Shown here: one piece after another, positions 52,432-64,000 of the stretch
How positions within the stretch are numbered: the first letter of the stretch is position 1
Layout of the letters: the number at the start of each line of letters is the position of its first letter
Translations under genes and position numbers: made by a program
The notes under the pieces: model-generated
The model's input: the letters and a program-made list of their open reading frames with translations, nothing else
What the model was told of the DNA's origin: nothing
The model's database searches: none
NCBI GenBank assembly: GCA_010093485.1
Contig: MU001495.1
Span: 682,001 to 746,000 of the forward strand
DNA length: 64,000 bases
Origin: Karstenula rhodostoma CBS 690.94
Lineage: Eukaryota > Ascomycota > Dothideomycetes > Pleosporales > Didymosphaeriaceae
Direction of reading: 5' to 3'

Positions 52432-55216
52432 ATGGAGGCCTTTCACTTTGCGACCACGACGGACCTCTCCGAGCTTTCGGTGCACGTGAAGATGTACGCT
52501 TCTCTCACCTTCCGTCCACCGTTCTTGCGTGAACGCTAAAGCGTACAGCGACCGGCTGGATGGCCACCAGAAGCCGATTCCGTACTCGGTGCTGCTCAAG
52601 AGGCCGGATTTGAGACACCGGGCGTCAAACACAAAGTGAGAGAAGTTCGGTCTGCGCGCAGGTCTTGGCTGACTTGACTGAATCAGCCCCCACTCGGAGC
52701 TGTACGTCACCGCCCAGATATGGGCAGACAGCAAGCCTCTCACCGTCGAGGTCCAGACCGCATATAAGTCGTTTAAGAACGCTCGGATATGGGGCGAGTG
52801 GCTGCCGCTGCCCATCACCTACGCGAGCCTTTCTGTATCCGCCCAGCTCGCCATAACCGTGTGGGACTTGTCACCTGCCGAAGACAAGGATTCAGATCGA
52901 CACGCAATTCCCTTCGGGGGGACCACCATACCCTTGTTCGACAAAGACAACACTCTTCACAACGGTCGCCAGCGGTGTAGGATACACCGCTTCAAAGCTG
53001 CTGATGGCCTTTCCAATACTACCACGCCGTGGGTTATACCGCCAGCGCGCAAGGGTAGAAATGACGCTCCCCAGGAACATACAGTGGACGAACAGATTGC
53101 CGAGATGCAGAGACTGGAGGAGCTTTTGAAAAAGCAAGAAATGGGGGATATCCCAGAAACACTTTGGCTCGACAAACTTGTCTTCCGTAAGATGGAGCAG
53201 ATCAAAGAGAAAGCCATTAAAGCTGAGCATGCCGCTATGAACAGCCGCAAGTCACGGCCGAATGGAGTCAGCGGTCATGATGGACAGGATGCCGAGGATG
53301 ACATATTCTATCTAGACATTGAGCTTCCGCGGTTTGACCATTCCATCGTATTCACCGACAACGAGTATCCACCGCCCCCGGTTTCCGATATCAAGCTACT
53401 TTCTGACTCTGAGATTCGACTGCGACCACCTCCAGAAGTGTCCTTCGGTCCTGGAATTGGCAACGAGGATGCAGAAGCCGGTCGCCTCGTTCGCATCTAC
53501 GACCCTGAGATTGGACGACGCGCCAATCCTGCAGAAGATAAGCATCGTGAGCTGATGCGCAGCCAACAAACAGACTCCCTTGATCGCGACAGGAAGCCTA
53601 ACGTCCATGTTCGCGACAAGCTGTTAGAGTTACTCAATCGGGGTCCGCTCGACGAGATCACCACGCAAGAACGCGATGAGATCTGGAAGTTCCGCTATTT
53701 CCTCTCCACCAAAAAACGCGCCTTGACCAAGTTCGTCAAGTGTGTAAACTGGCACAACGAACGCGAAGCCCGACAATCTGCTCCCATGCTGGACAAGTGG
53801 GCGGAAATTGATGTCGACGATGCTTTGGAGTTGCTGGGTTCTCAGTTCGATCATCCGGTCGTGCGTAGCTATGCTGTTGAACGCCTGAAGAAGGCAGACG
53901 ACGACGAGCTGCAGCTTTACCTGTTGCAGCTGGTGCAGGCTCTGAAATATGAAGCGGCTGGCGATGGCGACGACTCTTCGCTTGCCCGCTTCCTGGTCAC
54001 TCGTGCAGCTAACAGCCTCGCGCTGGGCAACTTTCTCTTTTGGTATTTGGTGGTTGAAGTTAGTGACAGCAGCAGCGATCAAGCACCGGAGCATCGCGAA
54101 TTGTTTGCAAAGGTCGAGTATGACTTCATGACCGAGCTCGAGATAACGCCTGAAGGCACGGAGATCCGCAAGACATTCCGCCGTCAAGTTGAGCTTCTCA
54201 CTGTGCTTGGAAAGCTATCGAAAGAGGTGCGCTACGGAGGCGGCGATCGCCCAACGAAGATTACGCGCCTCAAGAAAGCACTCGCAGACCCGAAGAATGA
54301 CCTTCTCAGCTTCGACCCTCTTCCACTCCCGCTCGATCCATCCGTACTGATAAATGGCATATACCCCGACGATTGCAATGTGCTCAAATCATCTCTTCTG
54401 CCAATAGTCCTCAACTTCAGAACGACTAACAACACAAAATACCCAATCATATTTAAAACTGGGGACGATCTCCGACAAGATCAGCTTGTGATCCAAATCA
54501 TCACCCTGATGGATCAACTGTTGAAAAAGGAAAATCTAGACTTAAAACTCACCCCCTACCGCATCCTTGCAACGTCCGCCTCCACCGGCGCATTCCAGTT
54601 CATACCCTCCATGTCCCTTGCAGCCGCCCTCCAAAGGCACAAAGGTAGTCTCCTCTCCTATCTGCGGGCTAACAACCCCGACGATGCTGCACCCCTCGGC
54701 GTCCGCAAAGAAGCAATGGACACCTACATCAAATCATGCGCCGGCTACAGCGTGATAACCTACCTTCTCGGCGTCGGCGACCGCCATCTCGACAACCTCC
54801 TCATCTCCCCCTCTGGCGCCTTCTTCCACGTCGACTTCGGATACATTCTCGGTCGCGACCCCAAGCCGTATGCCCCACAAATGAAGATCGCGCCCCAGAT
54901 GATCGAGGGCATGGGCGGGCCCGAGCACCCAAACTACCTTGCGTTCAAGGAGTATTGCTTCACGGCGTGGTCTACCCTGCGAAAGTCGAGCAATCTCATC
55001 CTGAACTTGTTTGCGCTGATGAAGGAGGCGAACATTCCGGATATCAAGGTGGAGCGCGAGGGCAGTGTCCGGAAGGTCGAGCAGCGGATGTGGCTGGGGA
55101 AGAGTGACGGTGATGCGGGGAGGGAGTTTGAGAAGCTGATTGAGGAGAGCGTGAATGATCGGATGGCGGGGGTCATCGATGCTGCGCACGATTGGATGCA
55201 GTGGCTCAAGAAGTAG
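52432..55216 (+). CDS. VPS34: Class III phosphatidylinositol 3-kinase VPS34
   Basis: Makes PI3P for endosomal sorting and autophagy, in complex with Vps15 and Atg6; 892 residues. Exons 52432-52493, 52549-52635, 52687-55216, with 55- and 51-nt introns. N-terminal C2 domain: FHFATTTDLS, GHQKPIPYSVLLKRPDLR, LYVTAQIWADSKPLTVEVQT, LPLPITYASLSVSAQLAITVWDL. Central helical PIK domain from about 290 (LLNRGPLDEITTQERDEIWKFRY, LLGSQFDHPVVRSYAVERL, NFLFWYLVVE). Kinase domain: FKTGDDLRQDQLVIQ (about 640), catalytic GVGDRHLDNLL (about 746) and VDFGYILGRDPKP; C-terminal MQWLKK helix. Length fits fungal Vps34. All catalytic residues are present. Confidence 0.95.
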
Positions 55217-55995
55217 GGGCTTCACATGCCTGGGCAACTACTGCATGTAAAAACTACACTTGGAGCGACGCAAAGGAAACGTAGAGCATTATTGGCGTTT
55301 GGAGAGGTGGGTCTGAATCGAATATCTGGTTTGCGATCCCGCTTGGCAAAATGTATCATGGGCGTATAGAACGTGGTTTGTATCCCGGGGACGCGGATCA
55401 TGGACTGAGCACGTACAGTGCCAGTCACATTCACATATGCAAACCAAGTAACCCTTCCCCGTGACTGGGTGCGACTTGGTGCGATCTCGCGCACCGCACG
55501 GGCTGATGGGTATCTTAGCGCGACATGCATGTCTTACAGGTCAAATTTCTGTCCGTGCAGCCACAACCATAAGACTCGGTACACATAGTCTCGGGCTTTC
55601 ACACCCAAAAGCCGGGCGTGGTGTCTGTCTGTGGTGTTTTACAGTGGCTGCTTGAAAGGGTGTGTACGCTGTGTGACCCCAGCAGGAGCAATGCAGGAAC
55701 CAAACTTTTAGCCTAGTGCTATCTATATGCTTCGTAGATGTGAGTCATGACTCTACTAGATCCTCGGAACAGGTGTCACAAGCGAACTAGTCAGAGATGA
55801 GGTTTTTGTCTTGGATGCAGTATGCTGAAGCTAAAACTCGGTAGCACGCAACGAGTGTGAAACTCCCGTGTTCGCTCAAAAAAGACTCCCAACGCCAAAT
55901 ATGTACAAAAGTATGCAGTGAGGAACGATGGCGATGCAGAAGTGCGGGCTGGGGGGCCCGGTTCGCTCAAGTAGCTATGCATGTGTACGTACGAC
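55217..55995. other. Convergent intergenic region, no gene
   Basis: 779 bp, two 3' ends facing each other. Nothing recognised. Confidence 0.5.
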
Positions 55996-57564
55996 TCAGA
56001 AGCCTTGCTGCCGATGCCACTTCTCCTCCCAGCCCGGGAAATACGGGCTGCCGTCCAAAGTGTGGGGTTCCCAGTCCTCCGGGACCCAACCCTTCTCGGC
56101 CTGCTCTTTGGCCCACGCCTCTAGTGCAGGTTTGACGACGTGTTCGGTATGCCATGTATTCTTGTATGCCATCAAGTTGGGCTTTGCCTCGTTGAGCACC
56201 TTCAGGACCAGCGCCGGCACGAAGGGCTCGGTGCGGAACTCTTCGACCGGTGTGAACAGGGCTTTGAAGTTGAAAACGATGGCACCGGACAGCGGTAGAC
56301 GGCGCAGGGTCTGCCAGTCGACTCGGAGGTTGCAGCGGGAGATGTCGAGGTCGGGCATCTGTACGTCGCGTAGCTCCTCGTGTGGGTCGCCGGGCGGCAT
56401 GTAAAGCGGCTGGTCCACCTCCAGACCCCAGGACCCACGCTGAATGGCCTTGTCGGTAGGCTTCTTCGTGAAGTAGCTAGACCGGTGTTAGCGCAGCGGC
56501 AAAAGTGGGTCGGCTTGACGACGAACCGGTCCATTGAGAACTGCATCTTCTCCTTGTAGTCCGGCACCGGTACATGTATCTCGGATAAGGTCTTGCCGAT
56601 CTTGGAGCCTACATTCCACCCCAAAGCACTGCAGATGGTGCCTGCGCGGAAGCTGTACAGGCCATTGTCCGGGTTTCGCATCGTGATGGCAAAATCTTCG
56701 GGGATGTTGTCGAAAAGGACGTGAAGCGGATGGGTGTTCTTCAGGTCCGACTCTGTTTTCAGAATGCCGTTGTAGAAGATCATCTTCTCCGTATCCAAGT
56801 GGAAGTACTGCGAGTAGCGCGCGCAGAGAAATTGAAGAGCCATTTCCATCAGCTCCTTACAGGCGAAGTATGAGCCAGGAAGCATGCCCAAGACGTTTTC
56901 GCCTTCTCTCTCATATATCTCCTTCCGTTGCCGTATGCGCTCTTCGTAAGTGCTTTCGAGCTCAAGCCACCAGTCAGGTTCCATCTTTGTGAGAGCTGCA
57001 GCCTTCTCAGCACAGTACAGGTCAAGCTCGCAGACTGGACTTACACATCGTTTGATGGTATGCCCATCGGAAAGGTCGGTATGGCCTTGGCTTCGCTTTC
57101 TTGATGTCAAAGTCATAGTACGGCTCGGGAAGGGGTATACCGCTCAGCGTGGCGTAGTCTGGAAAGTCTCCGAGCGCTTCGATCTCTTCTACCGTGAACT
57201 CACAGGGGGTGCACATTGTCTTTTTCGCATCGTGGAGCTCAGTGGTAAGCGGCACGCATTCTCTCTTCTCTGCAGAGAGAATTACAGCTTCCTGGGTCTT
57301 GCCCAGCTTCTCGGCGAAACCGGGTATGTCTACCAGTGCGATCTTGCGGGATGGAGGATACACGTCTGCGTAGTCCGGCGCTGAGCTGTTGGCTTCCTTC
57401 TCTGGTGATAACGAACGGGGAGGGGTTTTTGAACCGGAGAATCGTCGACGCTCCCAGTGAATTCGGCTCAGAAGGACTTCGCGCCTTCCTTTCTTCAGCA
57501 ATAGGAATACTGCGGAGCTGACGACAAAGACAGCACCGAGCAGGGGCAGGGTTGGAGTAACCAT
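55996..57564 (-). CDS. DUF3445 / heme-dependent oxidative N-demethylase-like protein
   Basis: 489 residues from exons 57564-57045, 56995-56527 and 56476-55996 (introns 49 and 50 nt, frame exact). A signal-anchor helix starts the protein (LPLLGAVFVVSSAVFLLLKKGRR), so it is likely membrane-tethered. The family core follows: YRPFRWAYHQTMSLTKMEPDWWLELESTYEERI, MLPGSYFACKELMEMALQFLCARY, HPLHVLFDNIPEDFAI, WNVGSKIGKTLSEIHVPVPDYKEKMQFSMDRYF, GSWGLEVDQPLY, CNLRVDWQTLRRLPLSGAIVFNFKALF. These blocks match DUF3445, whose bacterial members include the heme subunit of an N-demethylase acting on dimethylamine. The fungal substrate is unknown. Confidence 0.82.
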
Positions 57565-58944
57565 GACGAGAAAAGTGTCTTAGAGAGCCGCCTGCCGACA
57601 GCTGGAGACTACTTGAAGCCGTAAGGACGTACTACTATACGGGGGCGGAAGTGCCGAGTGAGTAAAGGCCTAGGCTCGACAGGTTGCACAGCAGGAGATG
57701 GAAATTGGTAGCGAGAAATAGGAAAAGCAACCCAACTACCTCATATAGAAGCTCGAAGCCGTACAAGCAACGGTCGACAATGCACCTGGGGAAGGTGGCC
57801 TGCTAAAGAAAGGAAGGCGCGGTTCTTATCAAAGGAAAGCGGGGTGCAGCGTAATGGACATGGTGAAAAGACAGGGCAGACGGTCGCCATGGCGGCTCGA
57901 GTAAACGAATTGACGACCGGACCAGGGCAATCAGGAACGCACCAGGCTGGCTCGCGGTGGCCTGCGGTGGCCCAGGGCGGACACAACATCGGCCGTCGCG
58001 TCTATGGAGACTGGCATCCGACGATGAGATCCCACACTAAGCCTCTCCAGCCACTTGGAGCTTACCCAACTCAGTATGTAGGTCCAGTCGCTGCCGCCGC
58101 CAGCTCTGCCGCCATCTAACGACGGATAGCGTCTGGAATAACTGCAAGTAGGCCCTGGACGCTCAACGATGCTGCCCGTGTGGCCGTGTGGCCGTGTGGC
58201 CGGGGGCCGTCTCCCGCTGCCGTGGTTGCCCTGGTTCTCGCAGATGGTGGAGCATTGCTGCCGCTTGGGGTAAACAGTTCCCATGGCGAATTACGTATCG
58301 CGTACAGGAGTTGTGCGTCTCCCGTGGAGCTTTGGGATAGGCCAAGAGAAGCGCATTCGGGACCAGAGCCGCTGCAGAGTGGCCAGACGGGCGTCGAGTC
58401 CCGAAACCATGTTCGAACATGCAGGTGCCGACGCCACGCCTGCTTCCTCTGCCGCACATTCATCCACACGGCGGGCTGGGGCATCGAGCGATCATCATGG
58501 CCCTGGACACGGATTGTATCGAGCCCGAGTGGCGTGACGCTCTGGGGCTGTTGCGTTGGCGGGCACATCGGGTGCGTGGGCGGGGCTCCTGGGGCTTCTG
58601 GCTGTGCGGACGATACGAGGCGCTGGCCGTGGAGAGTAAATCGATGCGGCCGAGTTCGATAACAGCCATGTAGCGCGAGAGATGGTGTTTTATATTCAGT
58701 GCCTACCAGCAGCACGTCGAGTACAACAGCCTTGTCTCGACAGGAGGAGCGATGCAGCAGGCTAAGCCCACCTGGGATGGTTGTTGCCGGGAACGGCCAG
58801 CGCTAAAAGGCACCCTCTGCTCACCACACGTCCTCGCTCGCTACTCCACACCCAACATGGTTTCCGGTTTCAGAGATGCAGCACTTCTCGTGGGCTGCAT
58901 TCACCCAGCCCCGTTTGAGCATCCGTTCCCTGACCACGCGAGCC
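57565..58944. other. Long intergenic region, no supported gene
   Basis: 1380 bp of balanced composition, covered by overlapping ORFs on both strands (57931-58715) with no domains. Includes an 8-bp repeat GTGTGGCC three times at 58178-58201. Confidence 0.45.
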
Positions 58945-60577
58945 CTACTCAAGCTCCAGAAGACGACCTGCTCCACTGCCCTGCATGGTCTCAATCTCCC
59001 CCGAAACACGCTCCCGGTCGGATCCTACCGTGGAGTCCACTCGTGGAGCTTGCCTGATTTCCATCCCGCAAAGCTCTGGTACGGTTGGCACAGTGCAGTT
59101 GCCGTGGAGCTCCGCCATACTGGAGCCGCGGATTGTCAGTGAAAGAGGCGCTGTTACTGGCATGTCTGGCACGCTGGCTGTCAGTGAAAGAGGCGCTGTT
59201 ACTGGCATGTCTCGCACGCTCGCTCGCGCCGAGAAGAGGTGTCCACGGCCATCAACACCGGTAATTTCGATGCAGCCCAATGTTTCCTTGACCGAGAGAG
59301 AGATCGCACAGATGTCTTTCGCTGTCTCTTTCAGAGACGATGCCCATTCCACAGTATGGTCTGAACACGTGAGGCCTCCCCCAAAAGCACCACGAAGCGT
59401 CAGGAGCTTGAGAGCGCCATCCTCTACGAAAACAAGGAAACGACCATTCGGAGTTGCGGTCGCCGAAAGGCATTGTCTCCCGGCTACGTTGCCTGGAAGC
59501 GACCTCCACTGAGTCACGCCCTTGTCCAAAGGCGCTATGAAGCTCCGCATCAATTGTGAGCCGTGTTTTTGGTTTATCGCAACGAGGATGTACGGTCTCT
59601 CAGATGGCGATTCGAAGATACTGACGGCGGTTATCTCTCCTTTGTGTGGCTACTGAATGTCAGACATTGCATATCTCGCCAAACCGTGTGACTTACAGAT
59701 GAATTTGGTGTTGCATTGACATCATATGGCATCGGTGAGTCATTGTCGACTACTGGCGTACCTGCACCGGCAAAAATAGTGAGTACATCACAAGAATATA
59801 CTGCTGATGGTGAGACAGCTTACCTATCCCTTGCGAATGGATCTTCCAGCAAAGAACACGGTTCTCTGAAGTCACCGCGAAGACAACAAAACAGTCCATG
59901 CGCACATATGTCGAAAAGCCCACCGATTGCACCAGGCCGGTGTTTCTAGGACAGTTGAGAGTCAAGCGACAGTCGCGTAGGGCGGTCCAGGTCCAGTGAG
60001 GTCTCCGGGAGTATTGGTACAATTTCACGCCGTTCACACCTTCTCCGCCTACAGAAATCCATGCAGCGGCGTTCTGGTCCGCATCCGTGGCGTCTACCTG
60101 CAAGATAGACAATGATCTTGGTGTCCAGGATGCCGTCTTATCGATGTACACGTCAGGCTCGATGCTGTCCTCAATGTCTTGGGTCTCCTGGTATTTGTAT
60201 ACGATGAGGCGAAAATGGGTCACAACGGCCAAAAGATCATCAGAGATGGCAACTGCCCGTACGCATTCACCCTTCGACAGCGATTTGAGACGAAGCGATT
60301 TAGTTGGCGTAACATCTTTGTCAAGATTCTGGCATCCTATATTGTATAGACGAACTTCGGATGGTGTAGCAGCCGCTACCCATCCGTTTGGCGCTATGGC
60401 GGTTGAGACGAAGGCTTCAGAGTCGCGTATGGGGAATCGACATTTTTTCTGCAGCAGTCGAGCCTGTGAACTGGTACCTTCTGAGGCCTGTAGCATACTG
60501 TATTGCTCGGTTGTATGATGTTGTCGCTCTGGCGATGCCGGAATCACTCCCGATGATGCAAAAGAACTGCGAGCCAT
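58945..60577 (-). CDS. Hypothetical protein, beta-propeller-like, three exons
   Basis: 507 residues from exons 60577-59824, 59761-59697 and 59649-58945; introns of 62 and 47 nt close the frame exactly. Repeating blocks of short strands with S/A-x-D or N-G-x motifs suggest a WD40-like propeller: AFVSTAIAPNGWVAAATPSEVRLYNI, VRAVAISDDLLAVVTHFRLIVYKY, VQSVGFSTYVRMDCFVVFAVTSENRVLCWKI, GEITAVSIFESPSERPYILVAINQK, LSATATPNGRFLVFVEDGALKLL. The family is not recognised and no GH-WD dipeptides are present. The C-terminal part carries a 15-residue tandem duplication (DMPVTAPLSLT twice) from a 45-bp DNA repeat. No signal peptide. Confidence 0.72.
59134..59223. repeat. 45-bp tandem duplication inside a coding exon
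   Basis: Two copies starting at 59134 and 59179, TGTCAGTGAAAGAGGCGCTG..., identical except near the 3' end (GGCACGCTGGC against CGCACGCTCGC). The unit is a multiple of three, so the frame is kept. Confidence 0.85.
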
Positions 60578-61255
60578 GATTCACTGCATGCTTAGAAAAG
60601 ACACCCTAAGCTTCGTGCCATGCCAAAAATCAAGAGTGGAGAAGAAATATCCGAAGTTCGAGCTGCGAAGGCAGCAGCGCTATAGGGCACTGGAAGCACT
60701 CGATGGCGATTGAGGTGAGATTCAGGCATTGAGGCTTCCTGCAGCGTACATTTCACTGACATCACTGTCGCGTCCTGCTACAGCGCCCAACATATTGGTT
60801 TCAAAGCATCTCGACTGTATTGGCCGAATACAAATGTGAAGCGAGCCACGTGAGCCCTATAGCTAATGAGGGCTCAGTGTGGCGTAAAATCAGCCCCCTC
60901 TTTCTGTTGCCCAACATCCAAGACTCAGGTTTCGGGCTGCTTACCGCGCGTTGATTTCAATGCGCTCGTATCAAGGCTATGATGCTGCGCCTCAATGCAA
61001 TATACACGTATACACAGCTACGTAGCGTATCACGATTGAACTGGTGCCTAGTTCGACCTGTCTTTTATCAGTTCGAGGATTATAACACGAAGAGCGAGGC
61101 TAATCTAGTATGGGCTGCCTGATCCACAGTTCTGCCTCGTCGTCTGCAAGTCTTGTGCATAGCCGCATGGACCGTATTGACATTTTCCTTATTCATGACT
61201 GTCGGTACGCTTTGTCCAGACCGTTTGACCTAGTCGCAAGACTCACAGTTTCACC
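60578..61255. promoter_or_regulatory. Divergent promoter, propeller protein / permease
   Basis: 678 bp between start codons. TTTATCAG and ACTTATCA-like GATA motifs were looked for: one TTTTATCAG lies near 61063, a possible nitrogen-regulator (AreA-type) site for the permease; weak evidence. Confidence 0.4.
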
Positions 61256-63648
61256 ATGAGCGACGTGCGACCTTTGGATCGAAAACCTTACTACGTGGAC
61301 CATTTCGAACACCTTCATCGCATACTTGGCCGTCCACAGCTTGCTGGTACCTTTGCCAATCTACAGTGCCTGGTCAAAAGTTCAAATACCCGGCAGTATT
61401 CGAATTTCAGACCTGGTAATTCCCATGATAGCCCGTCACTGACGCAAGCATTATAGGTATCGGCATCTCGGGATGCGTTGGTGTGGGAATCTTTGTAACT
61501 TCCGGCTCTCTTATCACCACTTCCGGGTCCCTCGGTGGACCTCTCAGTTATCTTGTCGCTGGAATCATAGCGGCATGTGTCTTGTACACTCTCACGGAGA
61601 TGGTTGCATGTCGTCCGCTCACAGGGGCGTTAATCGACCTACCACATAAATTCCTGGATCCTGCGGCAGGATTTGCGGTAGCCGCATCATACTCGTGAGT
61701 AGACGGCTCTTGGAGCAGACCTGGACAACTGACCAAATCAAGACTCGGGAATATCCTCTCCATGGCCTGTCTCACAGCGTACTCCGCAGAATTGACAGCA
61801 CTCATGAAGTCCGGAAACAACCCCGAACGTCATCCACCTGGAGTGGAGGTGGGTATCACGGTTGCATTTATTGCGCTGACGACAGTCACCCATTGTTTCG
61901 GAGTTAAATTATATGGGACGATAGAGAGAGTGGTCGCAGCCTTCAAACTTTGCTTGTTCATCTTAGTGTGTATCCTGATGCTCGTGATCAATGTAGGGGC
62001 TGCTGGACGACGGACTGGATCCTACCGGGGCAACTACACGACAATGGCCTTTCCTCCTGGCTTCAAACCCACAGGTTTCAATGCCACCTCAAATGACCTC
62101 CCCCACGGCACAGATGTCCCGGACACACAGTTTGGTATTCCAGGCTCTGGTGGACGAATATTTGGCTTCCTGACGTCCGTTACGTTGGCCATGTTTTCCT
62201 GCTTCGGGGGCGAAACCATTGCAATGACTGCAGGTGAGGCTAATGACGCCTTCAGAGATGTTCCAGTGGTCATGTCATTCGTGTACATCGTTCCTTTGTC
62301 CCTGTACCCTCTCGCACTCATTTCTGCAGCCGCCAACGTCAACTATGCCGACCCTGGTCTGCCGGTCATGTGGGCTCTAGGAGACGGATCTGGAGGACTG
62401 TCCCCGTTTGTTCTCGCAGTTCAAACATCCGCTATCGCCGGGGTTGCAAAGGCTCTACACCTTTTCTTCATCATTTCGGCATATACAGCTGCGTCAGTAG
62501 TGCGATCGATGTGTGGGTTTCGTCGCTGACAAGTTCCAGAAACACGGAGCTGTATGTGGCATCACGAAGTGTCTTCATGCTCGCGCAAACATACCTACCC
62601 AGAAGGGTAGCCGATATCTTCGGGAGGACCAACAACGGCCACACACCGTTGGGAGCGATTCTGCTGTGCTCTATGTTTGGCTTCGTGTCACTAGCTGGCC
62701 TAAGCAGACAAGCCTACGATCAGGTAACCCGCTATGCTTCCATCGTCACAAATTTGACCGGCAAATTCTTAGCGTGATTACTTTGTGGCTACTCTGTGCT
62801 AACCCTATGCCCAGCCACGTCAAACGCTATCAGCTTTCTTCATCGGTTCAATAGCGTGTGTCTACATTTGCGAGTGTGTTACCTTTCTCAAGTTCAAAGC
62901 CGGGTAAGGATTGTGCTTCCCAAGCCAGAAAATGCATGCTCACACAACCCAATAGCCTTAAACGGTTAGAAGAACGAAAGATCCTAAGCCGCAACGACCC
63001 GCTCTACATCTCCCGAATGTTCAAGTCGCGCTGGCAGCCGCTCCCCGCCTATATCGGCATCGCCGGATGCACATTCGTCGTCATCTGGTCCGGCATCCCT
63101 CCGCTGTACATTCTTGGAGCGAGGGGAGGCCTGACATCGACCGAGCGCCTGAAATCGAGTGTGGGCCTCGCATGTGACGTTCTGGGTGCTTATTCCGGAG
63201 TGGGTTCCCCGTAACCATCCCGTAACGTTCCACAATCCTGATCACCTCGCAGCCATTCCTCTTCGCGGTCTTTTACCTCACGTACAAACACATAACACCG
63301 CGCTCCTTCTCCGTCAAGATCGACGACCTCACACCAGGCGACTACGTCCTAGGCGATCTAGCCGTCATCGAAGGCGAGGATCTTGCTGTCTCGGGCGCCG
63401 TGGTCGAGTCCGATGGTTATCAGTTGGAAGCGCAGTGGAGAGCGGCCTCGCCAACAGCGGCTAGCGCCGAGTTCGAGATGAATCCTGATCTGCGTGAGGA
63501 GTATGAAATGCAGCAGGCGCACGAGGAAGAGCGGAAGGGGGTTGAAGAGGTGTTGGTACGGAGGCCGGAGCGCATGGAGAGGCCGCTGTGGAGGGAGCTG
63601 TGGAGTTGCGTCGTCGCCGATAAGCACGCGCGGTCCAATCCCGAGTAG
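61256..63648 (+). CDS. Amino-acid permease, fungal YAT type (APC superfamily)
   Basis: Plasma-membrane amino-acid:proton symporter, 663 residues in seven exons: 61256-61346, 61457-61694, 61743-62492, 62540-62723, 62815-62903, 62956-63199, 63253-63648. All junctions are GT-AG and phases close. N-tail HRILGRPQLAG leads into helix 1 with the substrate-site GISGCVGVGIFVTSG. Then GGPLSYLVAGIIAACVLYTLTEMVA, LTAYSAELTALM, FCSFGGETIAMTAGEA-like SCFGGETIAMTAGEANDAFRDV in helix 6, AYTAANTELYVASRSVFMLA with Y/AxxN, LPRRVADIFGRTNNGHTP, GSIACVYICECVTFLKFKAGL and AYSGPFLFAVFYLTYK. The C-tail is long and charged (MQQAHEEERKGVEEVL). Seven exons is more than most genes here. Substrate not predictable. Confidence 0.88.
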
Positions 63649-64000
63649 ACCATGTGTATATTTCGTTTGCTATGCTTAATATGGTATGCACCGCTTTTTC
63701 GTACAATGCTAAGCATGTTCCTTCAACGGCCGTAGCCAGCTCACCTTCTCGACTCATCAAGACGCGGCCTAGAGCTTGGCTAGAGCTTGTTGCGCCAGTT
63801 TAGATTGCTTGATAAGATTAAACTTCTCCAATGATAGGGCGGCCATCTAACGTCAGCGGTTCGGTGTATTCGCTTGAGTCGCTAGTCATCCTCTACCTGC
63901 CTAAATGGGGGTGGAGGATTAAAACCGACTACCCGAATTTATACTGTGGAGCTGGGAGCCAGGTCTAAGGATTAACCACGGCAGAGGTTAAAAGAGTATA
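63649..64000. other. 3' flank to window end, no gene
   Basis: 352 bp; no feature seen apart from a direct repeat TAGAGCTTG(G/T) at 63771 and 63781. Confidence 0.5.

Noticed and set aside
58178..58201. GTGTGGCC three-unit repeat as a regulatory array
   Set aside because: Too short and simple to separate from ordinary microsatellite slippage.
1..64000. CRISPR arrays, prophage, bacterial operons, telomere repeats
   Set aside because: Looked for regularly spaced direct repeats, phage-like modules and TTAGGG tracts; none seen, and the DNA is clearly eukaryotic nuclear.

Overview
The window looks like a chromosomal segment of a filamentous ascomycete, most likely a Dothideomycete (inferred from gene content and architecture; no marker gene here fixes the order). 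The evidence is eukaryotic: genes lie on both strands with no operons; many are broken by 44-125 nt spliceosomal introns with CTNAY-like branch points; and the genes include SET9, RPB9, a Pin1/Ess1 isomerase, BUD4, MRH4, NSE4 and VPS34. I built exon-intron models by requiring GT(or GC)-AG boundaries and a continuous frame with a whole number of codons.

Left arm, 0.1-26.6 kb, is dense housekeeping DNA. It holds an MFS drug/polyamine transporter divergent from a nitronate monooxygenase, a kinase-like protein, a Zn2Cys6 regulator, the H4K20 methyltransferase SET9 divergent from mitochondrial ribosomal protein uL14m, RPB9 divergent from the Pin1-type isomerase, a hypothetical protein, a 643-residue RGG/proline-rich protein, the anillin-like bud-site protein BUD4, and the mitochondrial DEAD-box helicase MRH4.

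Middle, about 27-50 kb, is accessory in character: lower gene density, AT-rich stretches, small cysteine/zinc-binding proteins (MYND, three RING-type genes, several orphan Cys-rich ORFs), damaged genes, a MITE-like inverted-repeat element with two partial relatives, an intron-containing tRNA-Val(CAC) and a decayed second copy of it. A DUF6891-like gene carries five in-frame stops but no frameshift. A RING gene carries one TAG in the middle of its zinc-binding loop. All these stops can be explained by C-to-T (or G-to-A) changes, as expected from repeat-induced point mutation (RIP) or a similar process; this is inference.

Right arm, 48-64 kb, returns to conventional genes: an FAD monooxygenase, NSE4 (SMC5/6 complex) divergent from VPS34 (class III PI3-kinase), a DUF3445 heme-dependent N-demethylase-like protein, a beta-propeller-like hypothetical protein with an internal 45-bp tandem duplication, and a seven-exon YAT-type amino-acid permease.

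No secondary-metabolite backbone gene, CRISPR array, phage or complete autonomous transposon was seen. The most interesting material is the 31-37 kb block of damaged genes, the inverted-repeat family, the GC-AG intron in the transporter, and the RPB9 intron that carries an exon-like second zinc-ribbon half.
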